From the IMG/VR virus record IMGVR_UViG_3300017770_000100, positions 1 through 29,718 of that record: a stretch of DNA of 29,718 nt; one strand, 5' to 3'. Origin of the DNA: a virus. Below are positions 8,274-17,669 of the stretch, in pieces. A program made the position numbers and the translations under genes. Each line of letters begins with the position of its first letter. The first letter of the stretch is position 1. Below the pieces are notes generated by a model. That model did no database searches. It had not been told where the DNA came from and worked only from the letters and a program-made list of their open reading frames with translations.

Positions 8274-9725
8274 ATGGCTTTAAACCCACAATTTGGTACT
8301 ATAATACCAAGTCAACAACAAGAGCTTTTACAATCTAACTATTTACAGTGGACAGATGCTGGAGCTGCTAACTTTGCAGATTTTGCACAGCAGTATTTAC
8401 CAGAAATCTACGAAGCTGAAGTTGAAAGATATGGTAACAGAACCTTATCTGGATTCTTAAGAATGGTTGGAGCAGAGCTTCCAATGACAAGTGACCAAGT
8501 AATTTGGTCAGAACAAAACAGATTACACATTGCTTATGATGTACCAGCTGCTAACGTAGTTGCAGGACCTCCAACAGTATTAACACTGCCAGGAACTGTA
8601 TCAAACGTTGTATCAGCTAGAGCTACAGTAGTTATCTTAGATAACTTTGGTGGTGAAGTAAAATGTTTAGTAGTAGCTTCTACACCTGGTGTAGGTGGTA
8701 CTATAACAGTTGAACCTTACACGTCTACTTGGGCTGCTGCTGGATTAGTAGGAGATCTTAAAATATTCGTATACGGTTCTGAATATGCTAAAGGATCAGT
8801 TACTTTAAATAGTAACGGTGGTGCTTCTACACTAGCGAACAATGAGTACGTAAGTGTTGAACCTGCTTTCACACAATTTAGTAACAACCCTATTATCATC
8901 AGAAACAAATACACAGTAAATGGATCTGATACAGCTCAAATCGGCTGGGTAGAAGTTGCTACTGAAGATGGAACTGGTGGATACCTTTGGTATTTAAAAT
9001 CTGAATCTGAAACAAGATTAAGATTTGAAGATTACCTAGAAATGATGTGTGTTGAATCAGAAGTTACAGCAGCAGGTTCTGCAGTTGCTTTAGGTGCTTC
9101 AGGCGCTATAGGTTCTCAAGGTTTATTTGCAGCTATCGAAGATAGAGGTAATGTACAAGTTGGATTCTCTGCTGCTACAGGTATTGGAGATTTCGATGGT
9201 ATTCTTAGAAACTTAGATACACAAGGTGCAATTGAAGAAAACATGTTATTCTTAGACAGATCTACGGCTCTTGACTTTGATGATATGCTTGCAGGAATTT
9301 CTGCAGGATTCAATGGTGGTACTGCTTTTGGATTATTTGAAAACTCAGAAGAAATGGCTTTAAACTTAGGTTTCAGCGGTTTCAGAAGAGGTTCTTATGA
9401 CTTTTACAAAACTGATTGGAAATACTTAAACGACGCTTCAACTCGTGGTGGAATGGTAGGACCTCAGTCTATTGAAGGAGTATTAATTCCAGCAGGAACA
9501 ACAACTGTTTACGATCAAATTTTAGGAACTAACATCAGACGCCCTTTCTTACACGTAAGATATAGAGCTTCACAAACTGATGATAGAAGAATGAAATCAT
9601 GGTTAACAGGTTCTGTTGGTGGTGCATTTACTTCAACTCTTGATGCTATGGAAGTAAACTTCCTATCAGAAAGATGTTTAGTAACTCAAGCTGCTAACAA
9701 CTTTGTATTATTCAAAGGAGTGTAA
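8274..9725 (+). CDS. Major capsid protein, HK97-fold
   Basis: This 483-residue protein is the expected main shell subunit. After an N-terminal arm (MALNPQFGTIIPSQQQELLQ) come a helical part with YLPEIYEAEVERYGNRTLSGFLRMV, a Gly/Val/Thr-rich insertion of beta strands (about 95-180), the conserved block NGSDTAQIGWVEVATEDG (from about 216) with GYLWYLKSESETRLRFEDYLEM (about 234-257), and a C-terminal half with repeated Gly-rich turns ending LSERCLVTQAANNFVLFKGV. The block around IGWVE and RFEDYLEM recurs in capsid proteins of marine and crAss-like podoviruses. The leader is A-rich with no Shine-Dalgarno box. Within the gene, AAC, TTC, TAC and ATC are commoner than in its neighbours, as expected for the most highly expressed product. 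A hairpin terminator follows. Confidence 0.9.
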   Translation: MALNPQFGTIIPSQQQELLQSNYLQWTDAGAANFADFAQQYLPEIYEAEVERYGNRTLSGFLRMVGAELPMTSDQVIWSEQNRLHIAYDVPAANVVAGPPTVLTLPGTVSNVVSARATVVILDNFGGEVKCLVVASTPGVGGTITVEPYTSTWAAAGLVGDLKIFVYGSEYAKGSVTLNSNGGASTLANNEYVSVEPAFTQFSNNPIIIRNKYTVNGSDTAQIGWVEVATEDGTGGYLWYLKSESETRLRFEDYLEMMCVESEVTAAGSAVALGASGAIGSQGLFAAIEDRGNVQVGFSAATGIGDFDGILRNLDTQGAIEENMLFLDRSTALDFDDMLAGISAGFNGGTAFGLFENSEEMALNLGFSGFRRGSYDFYKTDWKYLNDASTRGGMVGPQSIEGVLIPAGTTTVYDQILGTNIRRPFLHVRYRASQTDDRRMKSWLTGSVGGAFTSTLDAMEVNFLSERCLVTQAANNFVLFKGV

Positions 9726-9747
9726 TAACTCAATACTAATGTAATTT

Positions 9748-9774
9748 TTACCCTCGTTATATCAACGGGGGTAA
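9748..9774 (+). terminator. Hairpin after the capsid gene
   Basis: A ten-pair stem (9748-9757 with 9765-9774, one G-T pair) encloses a seven-base loop, 23 bases after the capsid stop. The following bases are A/T-rich (TTATTACTTTTA) but not a pure T run, so it may be a partial terminator or an mRNA-stabilising 3' end for the capsid transcript. The remaining gap to 9810 is A/T-rich leader. Confidence 0.65.
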
Positions 9775-9791
9775 TTATTACTTTTATAAAC

Positions 9792-9816
9792 TATTTAATT
9801 ATATTATATTATGGCT
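9792..9816 (+). promoter_or_regulatory. Duplicated AT-only leader, copy 2
   Basis: This is identical over 25 bases to 7076-7100 and in the same position relative to the start codon (ATG at 9811). Identity in otherwise unrelated flanks points to a shared signal for expression of head-assembly genes. I find no Bacteroidota-type -7 element (TAnnTTTG) in this gap. Confidence 0.5.
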
Positions 9817-10635
9817 AAAAAAGCTAAAGCAGAAGAAATTATTGAGGTTGCTCCTCAAGAGGTTGCAGTGAAAGCTGCGCCAAAAAAACCAGCTAAACCA
9901 AGCTGGGAAATAAAAGATAGAACTTATTTACTTAAAGGAAGTAAATCACCTTTAACTTTTACAATACCAAGCAAACATACTTTAAGACATCCAATGTTGT
10001 GGTTTGACAATAAGACAAATGAACAAAGAGAATTAAGATACGCTACTAACATGAATAGTCCTTTTCGTGACGAACAAAAAGGTGAAGTAACTTTAGGTCA
10101 TATTACGTTTGTTGATGGAACTTTAAGTGTTCCAAAAGAAAAAACAGCTTTACAAAAGTTATTATCTATATATCACCCAATGAAAGATTTGAAGTATACT
10201 GAACATAAACCTGTTAGTATAGCACAAGATGAACTTGAAGATATTGAATGGGAAATTGAAGCATTAAACGTTGCTAGAGATATGGATATTGATTTAGCAG
10301 AAGCTATTGTAAGAGTAGAATATGGTTCAAAAGTAAATAAAATGTCTTCAAAAGAATTAAGAAGAGACTTATTATTACTTGCTAAAAAGAACGCTAGATT
10401 GTTTATGTCTCTTGCTGCTGATGAAAACGTGCAGTTAAGAAACTTTGCAATTAACGCGGTAGAACATAACATTATAAGAATATCACCAGACCAAAGATCA
10501 ATTCATTGGGCTAGTAATGATAGAAAATTAATGACTGTTCCATTTGATGAAAACCCTTACTCAGCTATTGCTGCGTGGTTTAAAACAGATGAAGGAGTAG
10601 AAGTATTTAAGTCAATAGAAAAAAGACTAAAATAA
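9811..10635 (+). CDS. Conserved head-associated phage protein
   Basis: This 274-residue protein has a Lys/Ala/Pro-rich linker (about 1-33) and then a conserved soluble core. The core has a beta part (SWEIKDRTYLLKG, PLTFTIPSKHTLRHPMLWFD, RELRYATNMNSPFRDEQKGE), a central acidic helical region (DELEDIEWEIEALNVARDMDIDLAEAIVRVEYGSKV), an SSKELRRDLLLLAKKNARLF helix and a final ENPYSAIAAWFKTDEGVEVFKSIEKRLK. Proteins with this pattern follow the capsid gene in many marine phages; none has a proven function that I know of. Position between two terminators, alone after the capsid gene, suggests separately tuned expression, as for a minor capsid, decoration or head-completion protein. No enzyme motif is visible. 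Confidence 0.7.
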   Translation: MAKKAKAEEIIEVAPQEVAVKAAPKKPAKPSWEIKDRTYLLKGSKSPLTFTIPSKHTLRHPMLWFDNKTNEQRELRYATNMNSPFRDEQKGEVTLGHITFVDGTLSVPKEKTALQKLLSIYHPMKDLKYTEHKPVSIAQDELEDIEWEIEALNVARDMDIDLAEAIVRVEYGSKVNKMSSKELRRDLLLLAKKNARLFMSLAADENVQLRNFAINAVEHNIIRISPDQRSIHWASNDRKLMTVPFDENPYSAIAAWFKTDEGVEVFKSIEKRLK

Positions 10636-10642
10636 TAATAAC

Positions 10643-10666
10643 AAGGGCGGATTCGTCCGCCTTTTT
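10643..10666 (+). terminator. Strong intrinsic terminator
   Basis: A six-pair GC-rich stem (10646-10651 with 10656-10661) closes on a TTCG tetraloop, is extended by a G-T and two A-T pairs (10643-10645 with 10662-10664), and runs into five T's (10662-10666). This is a textbook rho-independent terminator and ends the head transcription unit 10 bases after the preceding gene. Confidence 0.9.
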
Positions 10667-10683
10667 ATTAAAACACAAATATA

Positions 10684-11418
10684 ATGGTAAACGTTAACAC
10701 AGTATATCAAACGGTATTATTAATCCTTAATCAACAACAAAGAGGTTATATAACTCCTGATGAGTTTAATAAAATTGCTACGCAAGCTCAACTTACTATG
10801 TTTGAAGCTTATGCTAGTGACTTAAACCAACAATATCGTTTACCGAGTAATGATACAGAGTATTCAGATAGAGTAAAAAACATTGAACAAAAGTTACAAT
10901 TTTTTCAAAAAAATACTGTAATACCTTATGATGCAGTTAATTCTAATTTTCCTTTATTAAACACTAGTGATCCTGATCAACCGGTTGTTATAGGAACTAC
11001 AAATGTTTTATATAGATTAGGTTCTGTATTTTACAAAGACACAGATTTAGGTCAATATACTCAACCAAATGAGTTAAGACAATTATTACTTTCCCCTTTA
11101 ACTCAACCTACAGAAAACTTTCCAATATATACTTACGTAGAAGACGTAGTTAAAGTATATCCTAACACTATAACTAATGATATATCTATATCATATTTAA
11201 AAAAGCCTAACAATGTTCTTTGGGGTTTTACAACTAATAGCGTAGGTGCTTTTATATATGCTGTAGGTACTTCAGTTCAATTTGACTTAGACGTTACTGA
11301 TCAAGATGAATTAATAATGAGAATACTTGCTTACGCAGGTGTTATAATACAAGACCCAACTATTATACAAACAGCTTCACAAGCTGTAGCTAACGTAGAT
11401 GCAAACGAAAAAAGTTAA
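10684..11418 (+). CDS. Head-tail connector / ring protein
   Basis: This 244-residue structural protein is the first gene after the strong terminator. The N-terminal part NVNTVYQTVLLILNQQQRGYITPDEFNKIATQAQLTMFEAY looks like the helical bundle of podoviral head-tail connectors, and the C-terminal half is beta-rich (DVVKVYPNTITNDISISYLKKPNNVLWGF) with a last helix DELIMRILAYAGVIIQDPTI. Proteins of this kind recur between capsid and stabilization genes in marine and crAss-like podoviruses, where ring proteins stack below the portal; that role is inferred from position and pattern. No promoter motif is recognisable in the short gap upstream. Confidence 0.65.
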   Translation: MVNVNTVYQTVLLILNQQQRGYITPDEFNKIATQAQLTMFEAYASDLNQQYRLPSNDTEYSDRVKNIEQKLQFFQKNTVIPYDAVNSNFPLLNTSDPDQPVVIGTTNVLYRLGSVFYKDTDLGQYTQPNELRQLLLSPLTQPTENFPIYTYVEDVVKVYPNTITNDISISYLKKPNNVLWGFTTNSVGAFIYAVGTSVQFDLDVTDQDELIMRILAYAGVIIQDPTIIQTASQAVANVDANEKS

Positions 11419-11424
11419 TAAGAT

Positions 11425-12663
11425 ATGGCAATACCAAATGGTGGATTAATCACCGAAACAAATCAACAATATTACGCGGGCGCGCAGGGTTTTACAGTAA
11501 CAGATATCGCAGGACAAAGTGATTTTACATTCACTTTTAATACTAATTTAATATTAGGTGATTATGATCCTGCCAATGCTGATTATGCTTTAAATAATTT
11601 TAAACTATACTCTAGTGTAGATGGTATAACTTATGTAGAATATATATTATCTTACAGTGTTGATAGGAATATTGTTTCTTTAGCAGCTCCACTACCACAG
11701 AATAACATATTAGTATGTCAATTAAAAACAATTGATGGTGGTAGCTTTGGTAATAGAGATGCATATGGCGTTACTACGGAGCAAAATTATGGAAGTTATA
11801 GTTATGTAACATTAAAAGACATTGTTAATAATTTTATAGTTGGATTTGTTGGAAAAGACAAATTAATATCAGATGCTAAAAGAACTGATATAATATTTCA
11901 CGCAAAACGTGGTTTACAGGAATTTAGTTATGATACTTTAAAATCTGTAAAATCTCAAGAATTAAATATACCTCCAAGTCTTTCTGTTATATTACCACAA
12001 GACTATGTTAATTATGTTAGGGTTTCGAGAATAGATGCTTTAGGTGTTAAAAGAATTATATACCCATCAAACAATTTAACTATATCTCCTTATGAAAATC
12101 CAGTACAAGATAATTTAGGTAGTCCAACTCAAGATAACTTTGGTGAAAATACAGAAGGAACTTCATTAACTGAAATGAAATGGAAAAGAGGTAATACTAA
12201 TTTAATAAATGGATTACCATCTTTTGGTCTTTATAACGAAGGTTTAGACTGGGCAGGTTATAACTGGGGTTTTGGTGGTTACTGGTATTGGGGCTGGGGA
12301 GAACAATATGGAATGTCTCCGCAATATGCTCAATATAACGGATGGTTTAACATGAATGAAAGAGAAGGTAAAATATCTTTCTCAAGTAATTTAGTAGGTG
12401 CTTTAATTGTATTAGAATACATCTCTGATGGCCTTGCTTACGATTTAGATAGTAGAATACCAAAACTAGCAGAAGATGCTTTATATACTTATATTTCTCA
12501 TGCTATAATTTCTACTAGAATTAACCAACCTGAGTACATTGTTCAAAGACTTAGACAAGAAAAAAGTGCTAAATTAAGAAATGCTAAAATAAGATTATCA
12601 AACATTAAACTTGACGAAATAGTTCAAGTAATGAGAGGTAAATCTAAATGGATAAAACGATAA
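11425..12663 (+). CDS. Second connector / ring-like tail protein
   Basis: This is a 412-residue beta-rich protein. The first 120 residues form a strand-rich domain (FTVTDIAGQSDFTFTFNT, VDGITYVEYILSYSV). Next comes the block SDAKRTDIIFHAKRGLQEFSYDTLK (about 153-173) and IPPSLSVILPQDYVNYVRVSRID, typical of neck proteins in marine and crAss-like phages. Residues about 275-297 are extremely rich in Trp, Tyr and Gly. The C-terminal helices (AEDALYTYISHAIISTRI, RQEKSAKLRNAKIRLSNIKLDEIVQVMRGKSK) are basic and might face DNA or the portal. The gene starts seven bases after its neighbour and is three bases from the stabilization gene, so the three are likely co-translated parts of one complex. Confidence 0.65.
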   Translation: MAIPNGGLITETNQQYYAGAQGFTVTDIAGQSDFTFTFNTNLILGDYDPANADYALNNFKLYSSVDGITYVEYILSYSVDRNIVSLAAPLPQNNILVCQLKTIDGGSFGNRDAYGVTTEQNYGSYSYVTLKDIVNNFIVGFVGKDKLISDAKRTDIIFHAKRGLQEFSYDTLKSVKSQELNIPPSLSVILPQDYVNYVRVSRIDALGVKRIIYPSNNLTISPYENPVQDNLGSPTQDNFGENTEGTSLTEMKWKRGNTNLINGLPSFGLYNEGLDWAGYNWGFGGYWYWGWGEQYGMSPQYAQYNGWFNMNEREGKISFSSNLVGALIVLEYISDGLAYDLDSRIPKLAEDALYTYISHAIISTRINQPEYIVQRLRQEKSAKLRNAKIRLSNIKLDEIVQVMRGKSKWIKR

Positions 12664-12666
12664 CAC

Positions 12667-15600
12667 ATGCCAAAAATAACTAATACGTTTCTAAAGTCTA
12701 AAATGAATAAAGACTTAGATTCTAGAATATTACCAAGTGGCGAATATAGAGATGCTCAAAATCTACAAATAAGTAGATCACAAGGATCAGAAGTAGGAGA
12801 GTTTGAGAACATATCAGGTAATACTGAATTAAGAAATTTATATACTGGCGAAAGTAGTAAATTTATAGGTCAGTTTACAAATGAAACATCTGGTGATATA
12901 TTTCTTTATAGCTCTAGTTTTACAGAAGATAGTATATGTCCTAGAGATACTGTAGTTTATTTTGGAGGATTTGTAGGTGGTAGTAGTAATATTTTTACAA
13001 TAGAAAATTCTTTAGGTACCCAAATTGATCCTAGTGTTTTAGGCATAGAAATAGGTATGTTACTTTGGGGAAATTCATGGGGTCCATCTGGTTTACCTTC
13101 TGGAGCCAACGGTTTTGAAAATGATGTTTTAGTTGAAAATATAACTTCATTTCCTAGTGGAGAAATTCAAGTTAACGGTCCTTTACCTGCTAGCTTACAA
13201 GTAGGTGATGAAATTTATATTGGATATAATAACACTATTCATAGATACAATCCTATTAGTGATTCTTTAGATTTATTAGTTAGAGGAGATTTTTTAAACT
13301 TTAGTCAAAAAAATAAAATAACAGGAATTAATCTTATAGATGATTTATTATTTTGGACAGACAATAGAAATCAACCTAGAAAAATAAACGTTAGTTTAGC
13401 TAACCCTCAATCTTTACCTTCACCAACTCATTACGTTAATGAAGATCAAATATCTGTAGCAAAATATTATCCATACAGAACACCTTTAGTCTTTGAAGAT
13501 ATCGTAAGAAGTGCAAATGGAGGAGCTCAAGCAGTAAGCCCTTTAAAAGGTTATGTTTTAAGTGTTGTAGATACTTCAGGTATAAAAATAGGTGATATAG
13601 CTACAGGTTTTCCAGATCAAGGAGATCAAGAACTATGGAACGTTATTTCAATTGAACCAAACGTTAGTGTTACAATTTATAATAACTTTAAAGATGGAGA
13701 CTTTGCAGCAGGCATGTCACCTGGCACTTTTGACGGTGCAACTCAAAAAGCGCTTGTAAGTTTTAAAAGACCATCTTCAAAAAACCTTGCTAATAAAAGA
13801 CAAACAAATGGTTTTGAAACCACAGCATCAGCCGCAGGAGCTGTAGTAGCCGGTAATGATATAGTATTAAATTATAGTTATTTTAATGAAGTAGATGATC
13901 AAAGCGCACAGCCAACACCAAGAGTAGGTGACTTTATAATAAGTGAAACTTTAACAGGACCAAGTGGCGTAGGTATAACTATTGCTGATGAAGTAGTCAT
14001 ACAAAGTATTCAAAATATCGGCCCGTCATCTGTTCCTACATCATCATTTATAACTTTACAACTCACAAAAGACGTAACGGTTAACGCTATCGGTGATGAT
14101 GTAACAGTAGCTGCTAACCCAGATTACGATTCTTTATTTACAGGTGATCCTGATTTAGTTGAAGAAAAATTTATAAGATTTAGCTATAGATTTAAATTTG
14201 AAGACAATGAGTATTCTTTAGCAGCTCCTTATACACAAATATGTTTTATACCTAAACATAATGGTCTTTTTGGAGGAGGTCAAAATGAGACTCTTCAAGA
14301 CATGAAAAACGCTTATGATTCAACTATTGTTGAATGGTTTACAAACAACATAGATACTGTATCTTTAAAAGTACCTTTACCAACTATTACCACTTCTACA
14401 AGTGCACAGGTAGTAAGCAATTTAATAAACGAATATAAAATAACAAACATAGAAATTTTATATAAAGAAAGCGATGCTTTGTCTACTAAAATACTAGAAA
14501 GTATACAAGTAGATGATACTATATTACCTTCTTTTTTGCAATTAATACCACAAGTAGGAAGCGGATTAAGTGGAAGAGAATGGTATTATAATTTTGATTA
14601 TAAATCTATAAAAGCTTTTAGAACTTTACCAACATCAGAACAAAATAGAGTTTACGACAACGTGCCTGTTAAAGCTTTAGCTCAAGAAATAACAGCTAAT
14701 AGAGTTATGTATGGTAATTTTTTACAAAAACATACTCCACCAAATGGTATTGATTACGAAATTATTAACGAAGACAAATCTGTTAATTATGATAATTACG
14801 CTCAATATCCTTATCATACTGTAAAACAAAATAGAAGTTATCAAGCAGGCTTTGTTTTAAGTGATAGATATGGTAGAGCTTCTAGTGTTGTTTTATCTAC
14901 TAATGATTCTAATCCAGACTTAGCAGGTTCAACATTATACGTTCCTTATAAAACATTTGGAGAACTTGACGATCCTATTACAGACGTAACTACTTATAAG
15001 TGGTTAGGAAATGTTTTAAGATTAAAAATAAATAATGGTGTTACGCAAATAACTAACAACTCTCAAACTGGCGAACCAGGTCTTTATAAATCTTGGCGTG
15101 ATAAAACTACAGATAGTGTTGCTGTTGCTACTCCAGGTACTGGTTATATTGTTGGGCAAGAAATATCATTTAATAGCGGAAATGGACAAGGTGGTGGTTT
15201 AGAGATTGAAGTTATTACTGTTGATGGAGCTGGTGGAGTTACTGGTTTAAGTATTGTACAATCAGGTGGTGGATATGTTGATGGTCAAATTCTTGATAAC
15301 AATATTATAATTACAGGAACTGGTTTACAAGTGCAGGTTACTGTAAACCCTCCTAATGTTTTAGGTTGGCAGTCATACAAATTAGTTGTAAAACAACAAG
15401 AGCAAGAATATTACAATGTATATCTTCCAGGTTATATATCTGGTTATCCAATATCAACAGCGACCGATTATGGTAGAATAGCGTTTGCTTCTTTATTTGG
15501 AGATAATATAAATAAAGTACCTAGAGATTTAAATGAAGTAGGACCAACTCAAAATGAATTTAGTAGTTCAGTTGGTTTAATTGGAAGAGTTAATAACCCT

Positions 15601-17640
15601 AATATTAACAACAATCAAAAAGGTGGGGCTGGTAATTTTTATTATGAAAATAGAAATTACCCTTGGAATTGTCAATATTATCCAGGAAGATTAAAAGATG
15701 AAGCTGTAACTATAGGACCAGTTGGTTTTGGTGGTTTAGAATTAGCTAACTCTCCTTTTGATAGTACTTCTACAAAAGCTGCTTTTACTAATGATGCCTC
15801 AGGAAGTGGTCCTCATATACCATGGGGTAATGCTGGGGCAGTGCAAAGCTTTTATAACGTAGAACAAAACCCTTTAGCTGTTGTTGTTAAAATAGGAGCT
15901 GAAGATACTCAACCAAATTTAACACAACCAGGTTCGCCACAATTAAATACGTTAGGCGCTAAAGTTACTAACAACGGAGCTTTTCCAGTACCAGTTAATG
16001 ATATTGGTTGTATGTATCCTTTTTTAAGTGTATCAGAAACAGAACCTGTAGAAAGTTTACTAGAAATATTTTATGAAACTTCTACTTCTGGAAACTTTGT
16101 AGATTTAAACGATACAGTATTAGCAGATTACGGAGGCGTAACTAAAACATCTCTTACGCTTGGTAGTTTTGATGAAGACGTTCCTAGTGGAACTGATATT
16201 ATTACTTCGTTTGATTTTCAAGATTCAGCAGGTAATACGTTAACCTTAGATAGTGTTCCTATAATAACTCAAGTATTAGACTCTAATGGTAATGATGTAA
16301 CAGGAATATTTAGTATAAGTGAGTCTGTTCCTACAATTTACGATAAATTTGATCTTGAAACAAACAGTTTATTTTGGTATGGATATTCTTCTGTAACTAA
16401 ATCAAATCAATGGTTTGTAAGCTTTCAAACAAGTTATCAAGCTGGAGCTTTTATAGACGTATTGTCAAATGAAATAACTATTGATTTAAATAACATAGCG
16501 CCAACTATAGGAGGTTTTACACCTGCACAAACTAGCTCTGCTGATAATGGAGTACAGCAAGCATGTAGTAAACCAGGTGGCACAGTAGGTTATGATACCA
16601 CAATGACAGGTGTATTTGGTCAATTTACTAATGCTAAAAACGGTTCGGCAGATGTAACTAATGAAACTCAAGACCTTTGCTACACTTTAAGTGTTACATC
16701 AGAACCTGTTGGTTCTACAGCTATATGGGCAATAAGTCAAGATGGTACTTTAAGTTTAACAAGCGGAACTCTAATTAACGGTACTTATATTTTTGAATGC
16801 ACTGTTACTGATGCAGCTTCTTCTTGTGTTTTAGATGCTGGTAGCTTAGATACAACATGTGAGTATGAATTAGTATTTGGAACACCTCCAACTAATCAAG
16901 CTATATGTGCTGGACCTACGTCTGAATTAGGTTTGCTAGACACATCTTGTCCTTCATCTTTTGGTGGAACTGGTTTACCTTTAGAAGTGTTTTTTGGAGC
17001 AAATAGATTTGTTAATTCTGGTATTGCTGGAACAGCTGGGGCAAATATTGGTAGCGACACGACTACAATAATGGGTACTATAGATACAGCTTTAGGAGCT
17101 TTAGGACCTAAGTATGGTTTTACATCTAACAATGGTCTAAACTTATCTTACTATAATGTTTTGCAAGAAATTAGATATGGAGCTGATAAAACTGAATGTG
17201 TAATTTTACCAGACCCGGTGTTTACACCTGCGTACACAACAGGAGCTTTAACTCAAGGTATAATGGCTATTCAAGCTATATTAACTAAGTCAGCAACAAC
17301 AGGAACCCAACATACGTACAAAACTAATTTTACAATAGTATACCGACCAACTAGTAGTGACGCATGGCAATTAGCCACTTGTTTAGTTGGTTCACCTTCT
17401 CAACCAGCGGGTGGAACTGTAGGTAATTTTAATGAATTAGAAGTTTTAGGACCTGGCGCAACAACAGCTAGTATTACATATTTTTTCCAAAATGTTGGAG
17501 AATATGCGGTTAGAAACAATGGACTTCACGCTGTTGGTTGTAACAACTGCGACAGTTGTGCTAGTTTTACTGTAAACTATTACGACGCGCAACAAACACA
17601 ACCAGTGCTACCTTGCATAGAGTGTCTTGGACCACTGTAA
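12667..17640 (+). CDS. Tail stabilization / muzzle-like protein, 1657 aa
   Basis: This very large beta-rich tail protein starts with KSKMNKDLDSRILPSGEYRDAQNLQIS, a mark of the long stabilization proteins of marine and crAss-like podoviruses. It continues with KITGINLIDDLLFWTDN (about 217-233), NRVMYGNFLQKHTPP, YQAGFVLSDRYGRASSVVLS (about 725-744) and GWQSYKLVVKQQEQEYYNVYLPG (about 900-922). Between Trp810 and Trp901 lies a Gly-rich stretch (GTGYIVGQEISFNSGNGQGG, QSGGGYVDGQILDN), probably an inserted beta domain. From Cys1300 to the end there are 14 cysteines, against four before, with CNNCDSC and CIEC near the C-terminus. The protein probably seals the neck and forms the tail nozzle; the C-terminal domains may be exposed to the host surface. 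There is no enzyme motif. Confidence 0.75.
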   Translation: MPKITNTFLKSKMNKDLDSRILPSGEYRDAQNLQISRSQGSEVGEFENISGNTELRNLYTGESSKFIGQFTNETSGDIFLYSSSFTEDSICPRDTVVYFGGFVGGSSNIFTIENSLGTQIDPSVLGIEIGMLLWGNSWGPSGLPSGANGFENDVLVENITSFPSGEIQVNGPLPASLQVGDEIYIGYNNTIHRYNPISDSLDLLVRGDFLNFSQKNKITGINLIDDLLFWTDNRNQPRKINVSLANPQSLPSPTHYVNEDQISVAKYYPYRTPLVFEDIVRSANGGAQAVSPLKGYVLSVVDTSGIKIGDIATGFPDQGDQELWNVISIEPNVSVTIYNNFKDGDFAAGMSPGTFDGATQKALVSFKRPSSKNLANKRQTNGFETTASAAGAVVAGNDIVLNYSYFNEVDDQSAQPTPRVGDFIISETLTGPSGVGITIADEVVIQSIQNIGPSSVPTSSFITLQLTKDVTVNAIGDDVTVAANPDYDSLFTGDPDLVEEKFIRFSYRFKFEDNEYSLAAPYTQICFIPKHNGLFGGGQNETLQDMKNAYDSTIVEWFTNNIDTVSLKVPLPTITTSTSAQVVSNLINEYKITNIEILYKESDALSTKILESIQVDDTILPSFLQLIPQVGSGLSGREWYYNFDYKSIKAFRTLPTSEQNRVYDNVPVKALAQEITANRVMYGNFLQKHTPPNGIDYEIINEDKSVNYDNYAQYPYHTVKQNRSYQAGFVLSDRYGRASSVVLSTNDSNPDLAGSTLYVPYKTFGELDDPITDVTTYKWLGNVLRLKINNGVTQITNNSQTGEPGLYKSWRDKTTDSVAVATPGTGYIVGQEISFNSGNGQGGGLEIEVITVDGAGGVTGLSIVQSGGGYVDGQILDNNIIITGTGLQVQVTVNPPNVLGWQSYKLVVKQQEQEYYNVYLPGYISGYPISTATDYGRIAFASLFGDNINKVPRDLNEVGPTQNEFSSSVGLIGRVNNPNINNNQKGGAGNFYYENRNYPWNCQYYPGRLKDEAVTIGPVGFGGLELANSPFDSTSTKAAFTNDASGSGPHIPWGNAGAVQSFYNVEQNPLAVVVKIGAEDTQPNLTQPGSPQLNTLGAKVTNNGAFPVPVNDIGCMYPFLSVSETEPVESLLEIFYETSTSGNFVDLNDTVLADYGGVTKTSLTLGSFDEDVPSGTDIITSFDFQDSAGNTLTLDSVPIITQVLDSNGNDVTGIFSISESVPTIYDKFDLETNSLFWYGYSSVTKSNQWFVSFQTSYQAGAFIDVLSNEITIDLNNIAPTIGGFTPAQTSSADNGVQQACSKPGGTVGYDTTMTGVFGQFTNAKNGSADVTNETQDLCYTLSVTSEPVGSTAIWAISQDGTLSLTSGTLINGTYIFECTVTDAASSCVLDAGSLDTTCEYELVFGTPPTNQAICAGPTSELGLLDTSCPSSFGGTGLPLEVFFGANRFVNSGIAGTAGANIGSDTTTIMGTIDTALGALGPKYGFTSNNGLNLSYYNVLQEIRYGADKTECVILPDPVFTPAYTTGALTQGIMAIQAILTKSATTGTQHTYKTNFTIVYRPTSSDAWQLATCLVGSPSQPAGGTVGNFNELEVLGPGATTASITYFFQNVGEYAVRNNGLHAVGCNNCDSCASFTVNYYDAQQTQPVLPCIECLGPL

Positions 17641-17669
17641 TAAAAATATAAAATAAGTGATAATAATAT

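Noticed and set aside
9726-10683. Bacteroidota promoter (TTG / TAnnTTTG) in the two longest gaps
   Set aside because: No convincing -7 element or correctly spaced pair found; the phage may use its own promoters.
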